Shown: one piece after another, positions 1 to 8,003 of the stretch
Layout: each line of letters starts with the position of its first letter
Numbering within the stretch: the stretch's first letter is position 1
Assembly (NCBI GenBank): GCA_039715055.1
Contig: JBDLID010000053.1
Span: forward strand, 1 to 19,529
Direction of reading: 5' to 3'
From: JBDLID01 sp039715055
GTDB taxonomy: Bacteria; Desulfobacterota; Desulfobulbia; Desulfobulbales; Desulfocapsaceae
Length of the DNA stretch: 19,529 bases
The notes under the pieces: generated by a model
The model's input: only the letters and a program-made list of their open reading frames with translations
The model's database searches: none
Told to the model about the DNA's origin: nothing
Position numbers and translations under genes: made by a program

Positions 1-18
1 CGCGATTATTTCCGCCAT
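1..18 (-). CDS. Start of a minus-strand gene, cut by the window edge
   Basis: Only the first six codons are present, reading MAEIIA, before the window ends. The start is well supported: on the minus strand a perfect AGGAGG lies at 25-30 with a 6-base spacer to an ATG at 16-18. It follows the histidine kinase stop by 160 bases, so it could be read from its own promoter or by read-through from the signalling genes. The product cannot be identified from six residues. The gap contains only a weak 5-bp hairpin (CGAAA/TTTCG, roughly 70-84) and no convincing terminator. Confidence 0.6.
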
Positions 19-178
19 ATCAAACCTCCTGAATTTTGAAATCCCTGTCCTTAACTATTTTGAAAATCACGAAATATTGTTTCGCCGATGGTGCCGGTTG
101 AAGGGTTAGCTGTTCTGATTTATATGATCACAGTCGTGAATCAGTGCTTTACAAACCGTCAATGACTCCTGGCTGGTC

Positions 179-1747
179 CTATACCTTTACCGATGCCGGT
201 TCTTTCCTGGCGGCAGGCAGTTTGACGTGGAAGGCAGTTCCTTCCCGATGTCGATTCACCAGCAGACTGGTTGGTGGACTCTCCACCTCAATGACGCCGT
301 TGTGCTCCTGGATGATACCGTAGGAGACCGAGAGGCCCAGTCCGGTCCCTTTGCCCACTGATTTTGTGGTGAAGAACGGATCAAAAATTTTGGCTTTGAC
401 ATCCTCGTCAATGCCGTGCCCCGTATCACGAACAGTGGCAACAACCAGGCCCTGGGCCTCATCAAATTTTGTGCTGATATAGATGTCGCCACCACCCTGC
501 TTTTCCATGGCATGGTGGGCATTGTTGACAAAGTTGACAAAGACCTGGCGAAGCTTTTCGGTATCACCGATGATCTCCGGCAAATCGTCGCTCAGGTCCC
601 GATGGATCGTAATGTGATCCATACTGAGAAAATGTTCAGTGACTGCCAGGACATCGGAGATAACCTCGTTAAGGGCGATATTTTCACGGGCACTTTGAGA
701 TTGGCGGGAGAACTTCAGCAGGTCTGCAACAATTTTGCGGCAGGCTTTTGTCTGGCGTTCGATAACATGGAGGTTTTCAGTCTCTTCGGAGTCTTCGGCA
801 AAATCATCCATCATCAACTGGCTGTAGCCAAGGATGACCCCCAGCGGAGTATTGATTTCATGGGCAACGCCTGCAGCCATCTGGCCTACCGAGGCCATTT
901 TTTCACTGGTGGCGAGTTGTTCCATCATGGTCCTGACCCTGGTGAGATCCTTGGCAATACCTTCGCAGCCGACAAAGTTGTGATCATCATCAAAGACAGC
1001 GGTGGCGGAGAGCAGGACATAAATCACCGAGCCGTCGGCGCGAGAGAATTCAACCTCGAGATCTTCAACAAACCCCTTGGAAATAACCGTCTCAAAATAG
1101 GCATCAAGATCCTTGGTGTTGAGAAAGAGAGCCTTGAGGTCCAGCGCCGGGGGCGTATCCGGCGGGTAACCGAGCATCTTGAGCCCGGAAACGTTCATAT
1201 CCACCAATTGATTGGCTGAGTCACAGAAGTAGACCATATCCTTGGAGTTGATAAAGAAGTTGCGGAATTTTTTCTCTGATACGGTCAGCTCTGCTGTCCT
1301 CTCCTCAACCATCTCTTCCAGGTGGAGATTCATCTTCTGCAGCTCGTCAGCGGCCACCTCAAGCTGGTCATTTGCCTTTTTCAGGCTGCCGGCTTTCTGC
1401 TCAATGGCTCGATATCCTTCGATTCCCTTGTGATAATAGATAGTAACCGCGGAAAGAGAGATCATGAGCAGACTGTTGAATCCCCCGGAAAACGGGGCAA
1501 TGGACTTCCAGGTTACCTTGTTGCCGGAAATAAGGAGTATCTGTTTGAGAAGATGTCCGGCGGCCCGAGAGATGGAGAAGGCGGCCAGTGTCATACAGAA
1601 GTAGAAGAGGAAACCCCAGAGAAAATTATCCGGCTGTTTTCTGGTGAGCAGGTATGCGTAGCGCAGGGACATGAAGGAGAGGGCGATGATGATCAGAGAT
1701 CCGGTCATGTCGATGAACACGGCCGGAAACATCGGCAGCGAGTTCAT
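179..1747 (-). CDS. Membrane PAS sensor histidine kinase
   Basis: This 522-residue protein is a sensor kinase that autophosphorylates on histidine and passes phosphate to a response regulator. The N-terminus has about three membrane segments (roughly 12-34, 42-62 and 89-106). A coiled coil (about 110-160) follows, then a PAS domain (about 157-270). The dimerisation/phosphoacceptor helix carries GVAHEINTPL with His296. The ATPase domain has the N box (NFVNNAHHAM, Asn409), the G1 box DTGHGI (441-446) and GKGTGLGL (465-472). There is no receiver domain, so a separate regulator is needed. The NtrC-type gene at 2592-4022 is the obvious candidate by position, which is inference. The ATG overlaps the stop of the upstream membrane protein as ATGA and has GGAAGGTG 4 bases upstream, showing translational coupling. 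The input ligand cannot be told from the sequence. Confidence 0.93.
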   Translation of the reverse strand: MNSLPMFPAVFIDMTGSLIIIALSFMSLRYAYLLTRKQPDNFLWGFLFYFCMTLAAFSISRAAGHLLKQILLISGNKVTWKSIAPFSGGFNSLLMISLSAVTIYYHKGIEGYRAIEQKAGSLKKANDQLEVAADELQKMNLHLEEMVEERTAELTVSEKKFRNFFINSKDMVYFCDSANQLVDMNVSGLKMLGYPPDTPPALDLKALFLNTKDLDAYFETVISKGFVEDLEVEFSRADGSVIYVLLSATAVFDDDHNFVGCEGIAKDLTRVRTMMEQLATSEKMASVGQMAAGVAHEINTPLGVILGYSQLMMDDFAEDSEETENLHVIERQTKACRKIVADLLKFSRQSQSARENIALNEVISDVLAVTEHFLSMDHITIHRDLSDDLPEIIGDTEKLRQVFVNFVNNAHHAMEKQGGGDIYISTKFDEAQGLVVATVRDTGHGIDEDVKAKIFDPFFTTKSVGKGTGLGLSVSYGIIQEHNGVIEVESPPTSLLVNRHREGTAFHVKLPAARKEPASVKV

Positions 1748-2217
1748 TGTTCACCTTCCCTGCAGGTGTCACGGTAGAGTGTGCGCAGACTGAGAAAGAG
1801 AAAGATGAGGGCCGGCACTGAAAAGAGATGGTCAAGCTTGGTGAAATAGTAGCCGAGCTTCAGGGCTGAAAAGGGTCCCATGAGTCGGGTGGACAGGTAG
1901 CCTGAATCGGTGACCAGGTGTTGACGATCGATGAACTCGGCCAGGGTGTGATCTGTAAAGGCGACCACGTTCCAGACGATCATGAGGATGCAGAACACCT
2001 GGAGCAGCCTCCAGCCTTTTGAGACTAAAGCATTGCGTCTGAGATCCCAGAAAAGATAGCCCAGGGTGGCGGAATAAAACATATGGGCCAGCTGGTGGAC
2101 GTAGAGGCCTTCGGGAGCGCCATGGGTTTGGACAGCCCAGGCTTGTTCCGGTTGTACAATAAACGCCAGAAGGAGGAAAAAACAGCGAGTTTTGTACAGT
2201 TTGTAGATCTGAGTCAT
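1744..2217 (-). CDS. Small membrane protein coupled to the histidine kinase
   Basis: I do not recognise a named family for this 157-residue protein. It begins with a signal-like hydrophobic stretch (about 10-29, ending near AWA). Three further hydrophobic segments lie at about 42-58, 71-90 and 133-148. Between the first two is a histidine cluster (HGAPEGLYVHQLAHMFY) that could bind metal or haem, although no CxxCH motif is present. Its stop overlaps the kinase ATG by four bases, so the two are made together. A sensory accessory or co-receptor role for the kinase is inferred from this. The ATG at 2215-2217 has AGAGG about 8 bases upstream. A 7-bp hairpin (2239-2259) sits in the leader just upstream of that site and might influence translation. 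Confidence 0.8.
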   Translation of the reverse strand: MTQIYKLYKTRCFFLLLAFIVQPEQAWAVQTHGAPEGLYVHQLAHMFYSATLGYLFWDLRRNALVSKGWRLLQVFCILMIVWNVVAFTDHTLAEFIDRQHLVTDSGYLSTRLMGPFSALKLGYYFTKLDHLFSVPALIFLFLSLRTLYRDTCREGEQ

Positions 2218-2238
2218 ACGCCGGGCCTCTACACATTG

Positions 2239-2259
2239 CCTGGAATGGGGGGTTCCAGG
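2239..2259. repeat. Short hairpin in the leader of the membrane protein
   Basis: CCTGGAA and TTCCAGG form perfect 7-bp arms around a G-rich (C-rich on the minus strand) 7-base loop, about 20 bases before the ATG at 2217. It is followed by no T run, so it is not an intrinsic terminator. Regulatory relevance is unproven. Confidence 0.4.
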
Positions 2260-2441
2260 CGGGGTTCATGTCATGGTCCACCAGCTGTTCACGAATCTCC
2301 TGGTCTTAAATGGGTAGAGGGGAAAACAGAGAATCGTGCCCACATTGACGAGTACTAAGCATAAAATATGCCTGAACCTCGGTTTCAAAATCGTATTTCA
2401 ATTATGTTGGTTGGTAGCAATAAGCTCATGAGGTTTTGAGA

Positions 2442-2474
2442 ATCATTTTCAAGCTGGTAGCTTTGAAAAATGAT
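2442..2474. repeat. AT-rich imperfect hairpin in the regulator/membrane-protein gap
   Basis: The arms 2442-2455 and 2459-2474 pair as ATCATTTTCAAGCT against its complement, with one or two bulged bases and a very short loop. It lies in the 2218-2591 gap, downstream of the regulator gene and of the stronger hairpin at 2511-2536. Its function is unknown. It may be a second terminator stem or the remains of a small repeat. Confidence 0.45.
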
Positions 2475-2510
2475 GGTGGAAAGAAGCAGATTCTGTGCTG
2501 CAAAAATGAT

Positions 2511-2536
2511 GCACTGAAACAAAAATGTTTCAGTGC
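2511..2536 (-). terminator. Probable intrinsic terminator of the NtrC-type regulator
   Basis: A perfect 10-bp inverted repeat (GCACTGAAAC / GTTTCAGTGC) with a 6-base loop begins 55 bases after the regulator stop. On the minus strand the stem is followed within about 5 bases by a run of five T. The T run is short and slightly displaced, so termination may be partial. That would leave some read-through into the membrane protein and kinase genes. Confidence 0.55.
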
Positions 2537-2591
2537 CTGGTGTGGAGATGTCGGGGGGACTGATGTGGCTGATATGACGTGGAAAGGGGTG

Positions 2592-4022
2592 TTATTTTTT
2601 TCTGAATTGCTGTGAAGTGATATTGTAACGGCGCATGAGGCGTTGAAAGGCCTGACGTTCCATGCCGCTGTTGCGGGCGGCGGAAGAGACGTTTCCACCG
2701 GTTTGAGACAAACCGTTCTTGAGATAGGAAATTGAGAAATTTGTGATCAACTCCTCTTTGGCCTCCCTGTAATCCATATCCAGGGAGAAAGATGGCGAGG
2801 AGGAGCTGTTTTTTTGAGGAGGTGCGATGTTGCCGTTTTCGAGAAAGTCGTCCGGGGTGAGGACCTGATTATGGGAAAGCAGAACACTACGGTTAATTAT
2901 GTTCTGGAGTTCCCGGATATTTCCTTTCCAGGTATGATGCATGAGATAGTTCAGTGCTTCCGGAGAAAATTCCATTTTATCGCGCTGATGTTCACGGCAG
3001 TATCGTTTGAGAAAATATATGGCCAGAAGCGGGATATCGTCACGCATTTCATCGAGGCTCGGCATGGTAACAGTCATGACGTTGAGTCTGTAAAAAAGAT
3101 CTTCCCGAAATTCTCCCTGTTCAATCTTTTCCTCGAGATTCTGATTGGTGGAGGCCAGGACCCGCACATCCACGTTGACGGTTTTGGTCTGGCCCAGGGG
3201 CTGGATCTCTTTTTCCTGGAGGACACGGAGCAGTTTGGTCTGGATGGACACCGGGATATCGCCGATTTCATCGAGTAGGATTGTAGAGCCCTCGGCTTCC
3301 TTGAAAAGTCCGTCTTTGTCATTGTCAGCCCCGGTAAATGCACCCTTGCAGTAGCCAAAGAGCTCACTTTCCAGAATCTGTTCGGGCAGGGCCGGACAGT
3401 TGACAGTGACCATTTTTCTGGCCCGCCGGTTACTGAGACGATGGAGGGTGCGGGCGGCGACTTCTTTACCGGTTCCGGATTCCCCCCGGATAAGAACCGT
3501 GGCATCACTCCTGGCCAGTCGGTTAAGGATGTCAAGTGTTTGTCGTATCTGTTTTGAGCTGCCAAGTAATTCGGTGTCGGGATCATTTTCCTGAAGCTGC
3601 TGCTGCAGCCTCATATTTTCCTTGAGCAGTTCGGTGCGCTCCATGGCCCTGCTGACGGCGTGGATGAGTTCGGCATTGTCAAATGGCTTTTCAAAAAAAT
3701 CGTAGGCGCCAAGCTTCAGCGACTTGACCGCTATTTCAATGGTGCCGTAGCCGGTCATCATAATGGTTGAAATTTGCGGATCAAACCGGGTGATTTCTTC
3801 GAGCAGGGTTAGCCCGTCCATGTCAGGCATCAGGATATCGGTGATGACTACTTCAGGATGGTGGGTTCTGACCAGTTCAAGGGCCTCGACACCGGTAGGT
3901 GCGAGAAGGACTTCGCAGTCACATTTTTTGGATATGACTTTTCTCAACAGAACCAGGAGGTCCCTCTCGTCATCGGCGATGACGACACAGCGTTGACACT
4001 CTTTCTGGATTTTATCTTTCAT
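2592..4022 (-). CDS. Sigma-54-dependent response regulator, NtrC family
   Basis: This is an enhancer-binding activator that remodels sigma-54 RNA polymerase when phosphorylated. From the ATG at 4022 it has 476 residues. An N-terminal receiver carries an acidic pair, phosphoacceptor Asp62 (ITDILMPDMDG), Thr90 and Lys112. The AAA+ domain has Walker A GESGTGKE (180-187), the sigma-54 contact loop GAFTGA (227-232), Walker B LLDEIGD (about 249-255) and arginine finger REDLFYRLNV (about 306-315). A Fis-type helix-turn-helix lies near 441-466. All catalytic residues are intact. The frame is open to a TTG at 4049, but neither start has a good Shine-Dalgarno, so the ATG is preferred. A five-codon open frame (MLTVV, 4042-4059) with AAGGAAG 8 bases upstream precedes it. 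The likely partner is the kinase at 179-1747. No clear sigma-54 target promoter was found in the window. Confidence 0.93.
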   Translation of the reverse strand: MKDKIQKECQRCVVIADDERDLLVLLRKVISKKCDCEVLLAPTGVEALELVRTHHPEVVITDILMPDMDGLTLLEEITRFDPQISTIMMTGYGTIEIAVKSLKLGAYDFFEKPFDNAELIHAVSRAMERTELLKENMRLQQQLQENDPDTELLGSSKQIRQTLDILNRLARSDATVLIRGESGTGKEVAARTLHRLSNRRARKMVTVNCPALPEQILESELFGYCKGAFTGADNDKDGLFKEAEGSTILLDEIGDIPVSIQTKLLRVLQEKEIQPLGQTKTVNVDVRVLASTNQNLEEKIEQGEFREDLFYRLNVMTVTMPSLDEMRDDIPLLAIYFLKRYCREHQRDKMEFSPEALNYLMHHTWKGNIRELQNIINRSVLLSHNQVLTPDDFLENGNIAPPQKNSSSSPSFSLDMDYREAKEELITNFSISYLKNGLSQTGGNVSSAARNSGMERQAFQRLMRRYNITSQQFRKK

Positions 4023-4168
4023 CAATCGTGAACTTAAGCCGTTAGACAACAGTTAGCATGGAGCGAACTTCCTTGTTGCTGGTTGTTTAAAACTGTTCTC
4101 ATATCCATTTCCTGTAATTAATTGTTTTTTCGATCAAAGGAATAGGCGAGGAAAAAGATAAAAGCAAA

Positions 4169-5278
4169 TTATTTTTTTTGTGTCATGGCCTGAAAGTAGA
4201 GTTGGACATAGCGGCCTGACAGGGTGTCCACCATGGAGAATGTCAGTCGCTGCTCCGGAGGAAAGGAGTTGGTCAGGGCCAGGAATATATTTTTTGAGAT
4301 CGATTCAATCCGCTTTTCATACCCATTTTCATCAGTGATATTACGGCCTGTAAAACGGCAATGCATTGGGCGATACGGTTCCAGGAGGCACCTGCTGTCC
4401 ACCAGGAGTGGACAGCGGTAGGGTGGTTCTGTCTCTGTTTGCTTCCCTGAGATTTTTGCCATGGCCAGCGCCCGTTCAAGAACCTCGTGCCGGGTTTGGC
4501 GGTCCAGGATAGCGTTCAATTTCTCACTGAGATAGACTGCCTCCACCAACTGGACATGAAAGGGCTGGTGGCAGCAGCTGTCTGTCTCCAATGCTTTATT
4601 TGCTCTCTCATCCAGGAGTTGTTCGTAATTACTGAGGAAAGGATGCAGATCAACGGTCTGTTTGTCGGCTATACTTGGTTGTCTGGCCGTGAAGTTACCC
4701 TGCTCCTTTGAGTATTTTTTGAGAAGATTCCACTGGCTGTAATTGGTTGGGTTGGCACGGGTCCTTTTCAGAGCCTTTTCTGTGAACTTCAGCCCCAGGC
4801 CGCGACGGAGCAGGTAGGCCGAGACAAAGGTGCCGGTACGGCCATGGCCGTGGCGACAGTGGATGAGAACCTTTTTTTTGAGGTACAGTGCCTCGTCCAG
4901 CCACTCAAGGGCGGCCTCCATCTTCTCCATATCCGGGGCGCATTCGTCTGGAATGGGAAGGTAGTAAACTTCAAAACCTGATTTTTCCTCAATTTCATGG
5001 AGATCACAGAACTCCCCGCAGAGATTGACAATGGCGCCAATTCCCTGTTCCCTGATAAAGTCGAGTTCTTTGTAGGACATTGGCGCATACCCTACTCCAA
5101 TCTGAGCGGTGATCCAGGTAATGTTGTACGCCCCTCTGGTTTCGTCAATTGTGGGCGGTTCAGGATTGTTGGCCGGCTCAGTTGCAATTATTCTCCTCCA
5201 TAACTGCTGGCAGCTGCTGATGAGGCCTCCCCGCAACCCTGAGAGCCATCCTGTTGAGGAGTCTTTAGGTTCAGTCAC
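4169..5278 (-). CDS. Dual-specificity-type phosphatase fused to a YkgJ-like cysteine domain
   Basis: The protein (369 residues from a GTG start) has an N-terminal cysteine phosphatase domain with the signature HCRHGHGRTG (about 140-149; nucleophile Cys141, Arg147) and a candidate general acid in PIPDE (Asp110). After a linker, the C-terminal part has SCC (near 234-236), CPLLVDSRC and RPMHC. This spacing is typical of the YkgJ/UPF0153 family, proposed to bind zinc or an iron-sulfur cluster. The open frame extends to a TTG at 5293. However, GAGGA at 5287-5291 sits 8 bases before the GTG at 5276-5278, which overlaps the upstream stop by 8 bases, so the GTG is chosen. Tight coupling to the ATP-grasp/swivel gene suggests that the phosphatase removes what that enzyme adds. 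This is inference. The substrate could be protein, nucleotide or sugar phosphate. Confidence 0.85.
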   Translation of the reverse strand: MTEPKDSSTGWLSGLRGGLISSCQQLWRRIIATEPANNPEPPTIDETRGAYNITWITAQIGVGYAPMSYKELDFIREQGIGAIVNLCGEFCDLHEIEEKSGFEVYYLPIPDECAPDMEKMEAALEWLDEALYLKKKVLIHCRHGHGRTGTFVSAYLLRRGLGLKFTEKALKRTRANPTNYSQWNLLKKYSKEQGNFTARQPSIADKQTVDLHPFLSNYEQLLDERANKALETDSCCHQPFHVQLVEAVYLSEKLNAILDRQTRHEVLERALAMAKISGKQTETEPPYRCPLLVDSRCLLEPYRPMHCRFTGRNITDENGYEKRIESISKNIFLALTNSFPPEQRLTFSMVDTLSGRYVQLYFQAMTQKK

Positions 5279-7766
5279 TAAAAAAATCCTCAATCTGACT
5301 TTCGACCATCTCCTCGTCCTTGAGGCGCATGTCCATTAATTTTGTCACTCCGAGGAGTTTGCCCAGCAGTTGGATACCTGCGAGTAACCGGTTTCTACCG
5401 ATCTGCTGGAGGCGGGAATCGAGGAGGTCGCCTTTGACGGTGACCTGAAAGCCGATTCGGGTGAGAATGGTGCTGACCAGTTCAATGCGCAGGGTGCGTC
5501 CACTGAAATCCCCGCCGCCACCGCCGAAACGAAACTGGCAGTAATTTTTTTCCGGCTCATCACCGCACATGGCATCAACCAGGGTAAAGTGATAGCCGAA
5601 GCGCATGTTGAGGTTAAGGTAGTCTTCGGCGACCACCGCATAACTGGCAAAATCACCTGAGTCTTTGGAGGCCACCCCGCCGGCCAGGGCAATCTCGTCG
5701 AAACTCTTCCAGTCGAAGTGATTCCGCTCTTCCCATTGTACCGCCGGATGGGTCAGCCCCTGCCATAGTGCAAGAAAGGGGGCGGAGGTCACTTGATGAA
5801 TTGTAATTTCAGAATTGGCTGAGGTTCCTCTACTAATGCCATCTCCCACGTCGAGCAAAAAGAGGTCCAGGGGGAGGTCGGTGATCAGCTTTTTCTTTTT
5901 TGCTTTTTTCCCGCCGATTCTGTCACCAATGGAAAACATGGCAGCTATGGCCTGTTCGTGACAGTAGCGGATGATATCGTGGAAGGAGCGGCATGAGTCG
6001 GGTTTGAAGTCCCTGGATTTGGGGTCCACCAGTTTCAACGGGGTGATGAAGTCGAGAACCGCATTCAGCCGTTTGAAAAATGGAAGATTTTTCTGCATTT
6101 CGTATATGGGCGGGGCGGTTATTCTCGGAACCAGGTCACCGATAAAGACCTGTCTGTGATCGGCAAAAAGAGAAACCTGACGTCCATGACTGAGGCGGAT
6201 TATGTCATCTCCCACACCGAGGAGCATTGGTATGCCGAATTCCCGGCATACGGTGGCAAGGTGTCCGGCCGAACTGCCAAGTTCGGCGACAATCCCGTTG
6301 ACCCGGTCAAGGAGGCTGACGTGGGAGGGCAGAGTTTCACGGAGGAGCAGTATTGATCCTGGTGGCAGTTCACCGGCGGGGTGGGTTTCGTCCAGTCGAT
6401 AGGTGATGCCGCTGACAGCACCCGATGATGCTGTGGTCCCGCCGGTCAGGAGTGGCGGGATTCCGCTGTGCGGGGTAATTGATACCAGGACTTTGGCACC
6501 ATCGGTCTGAATGGCCAGAGGGCGACTTTGGAGAAAGAGAAGCCGGCCCTGCCGGTCAAGGGCCCACTCGATATCCTGCGGGGCAGCCTCATGGTCAGCG
6601 ATTTTTTTTCCTGTTTCAAAAAGCTTGAGAAAGGGGGCGTGATATTTATCCGGAATAGCGAGGTTATCTCCAGCGGGAACCACCTGCGTGGTGTCATTTT
6701 TTGCCTTGATCACTTTGGGTATAACCCGGCCGGAAACCAGGGCATCCCCCTGCCCCTCAACATAGTGGATGGTCGCGGTACCAGGATCCGCACCGGATGG
6801 GTCAGTGGAGTAAAGGACTCCGGCAATTTCAGGCTCAACCATTTCCAGGACCAGTACGGCCATACCGGTTTCTTCATCACCTAATCCGCTATGGATGCGA
6901 TAAGTCAGGGCCTCCTCACTGTACTTGGAGGCAAGGACCTTGCGGTAGGCTGTAAAGATCTGCTCCGGCTTAACATTCAGTACGGTTTGATACTGGCCGG
7001 CAAAGGAACAGGCCCCGTCTTCGTTAACTCCACTTGAGCGTACCGCCAGCAGCAGTCCTGAACCAATCACTGCCATGGCATGTGTAATCTCTTCGGCAAC
7101 CTGAGGAGGAATAGGTGCCTCGTCAATCATGGCGCACAGCTTTCGGGAGACAGTTTTGACGATTTGCGGATCATCGCTTTTGATGGTTGCCAGCAGGGCG
7201 TCGATCTTGTCTCTGAGCCCGTTGTGTCGGATAAGAGCATGATAGCTGTTTGCGGTGATGATGAATCCGGCCGGGATTGTCAACCCATATTCCTTTGTCA
7301 TCCGTGCGAGATTGAGACCTTTGCCGCCGACCAGCTCTTCGGAGAGTTCTTCATCAAAAGCGGCAGTGTAGGGTGCTGTGAAGTCAATTGTCGGTGGAGA
7401 GAGGAGAAAACGGCAGTAAAAATCAAACTTCCTGTGATAGGCGAACAGTGTCTGGCAGGTGCCTGGCCGCATGGTCTCAAGATTTTCAACCATGCCGAGG
7501 ACAGATTGGGAAAGTTCTTCGAGGCGGTTCCGAATTCCACAGATATCCTCCCTGTTTCCCTGGTAGTAAAGGGTTTCGAACTCGGCCATGCGTTCATGGC
7601 AGCGGCCGTCATGTTCCAGCAGTTCAAGAAAGGAGTTGTAGGTGGATTGGAGAATTGTACCCGGAGCAAAGAGTCGTTTGCTCCAGTATTTGAATAGGTG
7701 AGTGGCTAGCATGGGGCGAACCCGGTTACGGTTCCCGATGGAAGGGCTTGAAAAATCATTGTACAA
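5271..7766 (-). CDS. PEP-synthase-like ATP-grasp/phosphohistidine swivel protein
   Basis: This 831-residue protein is related to PEP synthase and pyruvate phosphate dikinase. Residues 1-130 are a helical N-terminal region. The ATP-grasp part runs from about 137 to 420, with GGKGLNLARM (147-156), VRSSGVNEDG (242-251), GVLYSTDP (316-323) and a C-terminal QSRP (413-416). A mobile swivel domain (about 430-545) keeps the phosphorylated histidine in GSSAGHLATVCREFGIP (His502), although the usual TCHA context is altered to SAGH. Beyond 550, the PEP/pyruvate barrel of true PEP synthase is absent. It is replaced by an unfamiliar C-terminal domain with FGYHF and FRFGGGGGD motifs. It therefore probably transfers phosphate from ATP through His502 to something other than pyruvate. 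The start is a TTG with AAGG 10 bases upstream; the next candidate is ATG 7712, which has no ribosome site. It forms an operon with the phosphatase. Confidence 0.85.
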   Translation of the reverse strand: MYNDFSSPSIGNRNRVRPMLATHLFKYWSKRLFAPGTILQSTYNSFLELLEHDGRCHERMAEFETLYYQGNREDICGIRNRLEELSQSVLGMVENLETMRPGTCQTLFAYHRKFDFYCRFLLSPPTIDFTAPYTAAFDEELSEELVGGKGLNLARMTKEYGLTIPAGFIITANSYHALIRHNGLRDKIDALLATIKSDDPQIVKTVSRKLCAMIDEAPIPPQVAEEITHAMAVIGSGLLLAVRSSGVNEDGACSFAGQYQTVLNVKPEQIFTAYRKVLASKYSEEALTYRIHSGLGDEETGMAVLVLEMVEPEIAGVLYSTDPSGADPGTATIHYVEGQGDALVSGRVIPKVIKAKNDTTQVVPAGDNLAIPDKYHAPFLKLFETGKKIADHEAAPQDIEWALDRQGRLLFLQSRPLAIQTDGAKVLVSITPHSGIPPLLTGGTTASSGAVSGITYRLDETHPAGELPPGSILLLRETLPSHVSLLDRVNGIVAELGSSAGHLATVCREFGIPMLLGVGDDIIRLSHGRQVSLFADHRQVFIGDLVPRITAPPIYEMQKNLPFFKRLNAVLDFITPLKLVDPKSRDFKPDSCRSFHDIIRYCHEQAIAAMFSIGDRIGGKKAKKKKLITDLPLDLFLLDVGDGISRGTSANSEITIHQVTSAPFLALWQGLTHPAVQWEERNHFDWKSFDEIALAGGVASKDSGDFASYAVVAEDYLNLNMRFGYHFTLVDAMCGDEPEKNYCQFRFGGGGGDFSGRTLRIELVSTILTRIGFQVTVKGDLLDSRLQQIGRNRLLAGIQLLGKLLGVTKLMDMRLKDEEMVESQIEDFFSD

Positions 7767-7870
7767 TAATGAGTTACCTTAGCATTAAAGCAGCGTTGAA
7801 AGCAAGATTCTTTGCCACCGGCAGAAATCCTTAGCGGCCTGCCAGTTGGTGGCTGTGACCTATTATGAAA

Positions 7871-7899
7871 TTGACTTCCCAACCCATCTGTTGTAGAAA
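7871..7899 (+). promoter_or_regulatory. Candidate sigma-70 promoter for the GT-C-like gene
   Basis: TTGACT (7871-7876) and TAGAAA (7894-7899) are separated by 17 bases. The -35 box matches consensus at five of six positions and the -10 at four of six. It lies about 100 bases before the ATG at 8004, in the divergent gap 7767-8003. No other clear signal was seen in that gap. Confidence 0.35.
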
Positions 7900-8003
7900 A
7901 ATAATCTGATTCTCAAGAGGTTAGCCCGAAATTCTCACAACGACCCTGATGGGAATTACGGGCTGGCCCCTGTACGTGTTTCATTTCAGGTGGCTGGTTG
8001 TTT

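Noticed and set aside
416..1219. Plus-strand 267-codon open frame
   Set aside because: It is antisense to the histidine kinase core, whose motifs are intact. The translation has no recognisable domain and no ribosome site.
7800..7850. Sigma-54-like promoter (TGGCA...TTGCT on the minus strand) upstream of the ATP-grasp/swivel operon
   Set aside because: The spacing between the GG and GC elements is 11 bases rather than the required 10, so it does not meet the -24/-12 rule despite good base matches.
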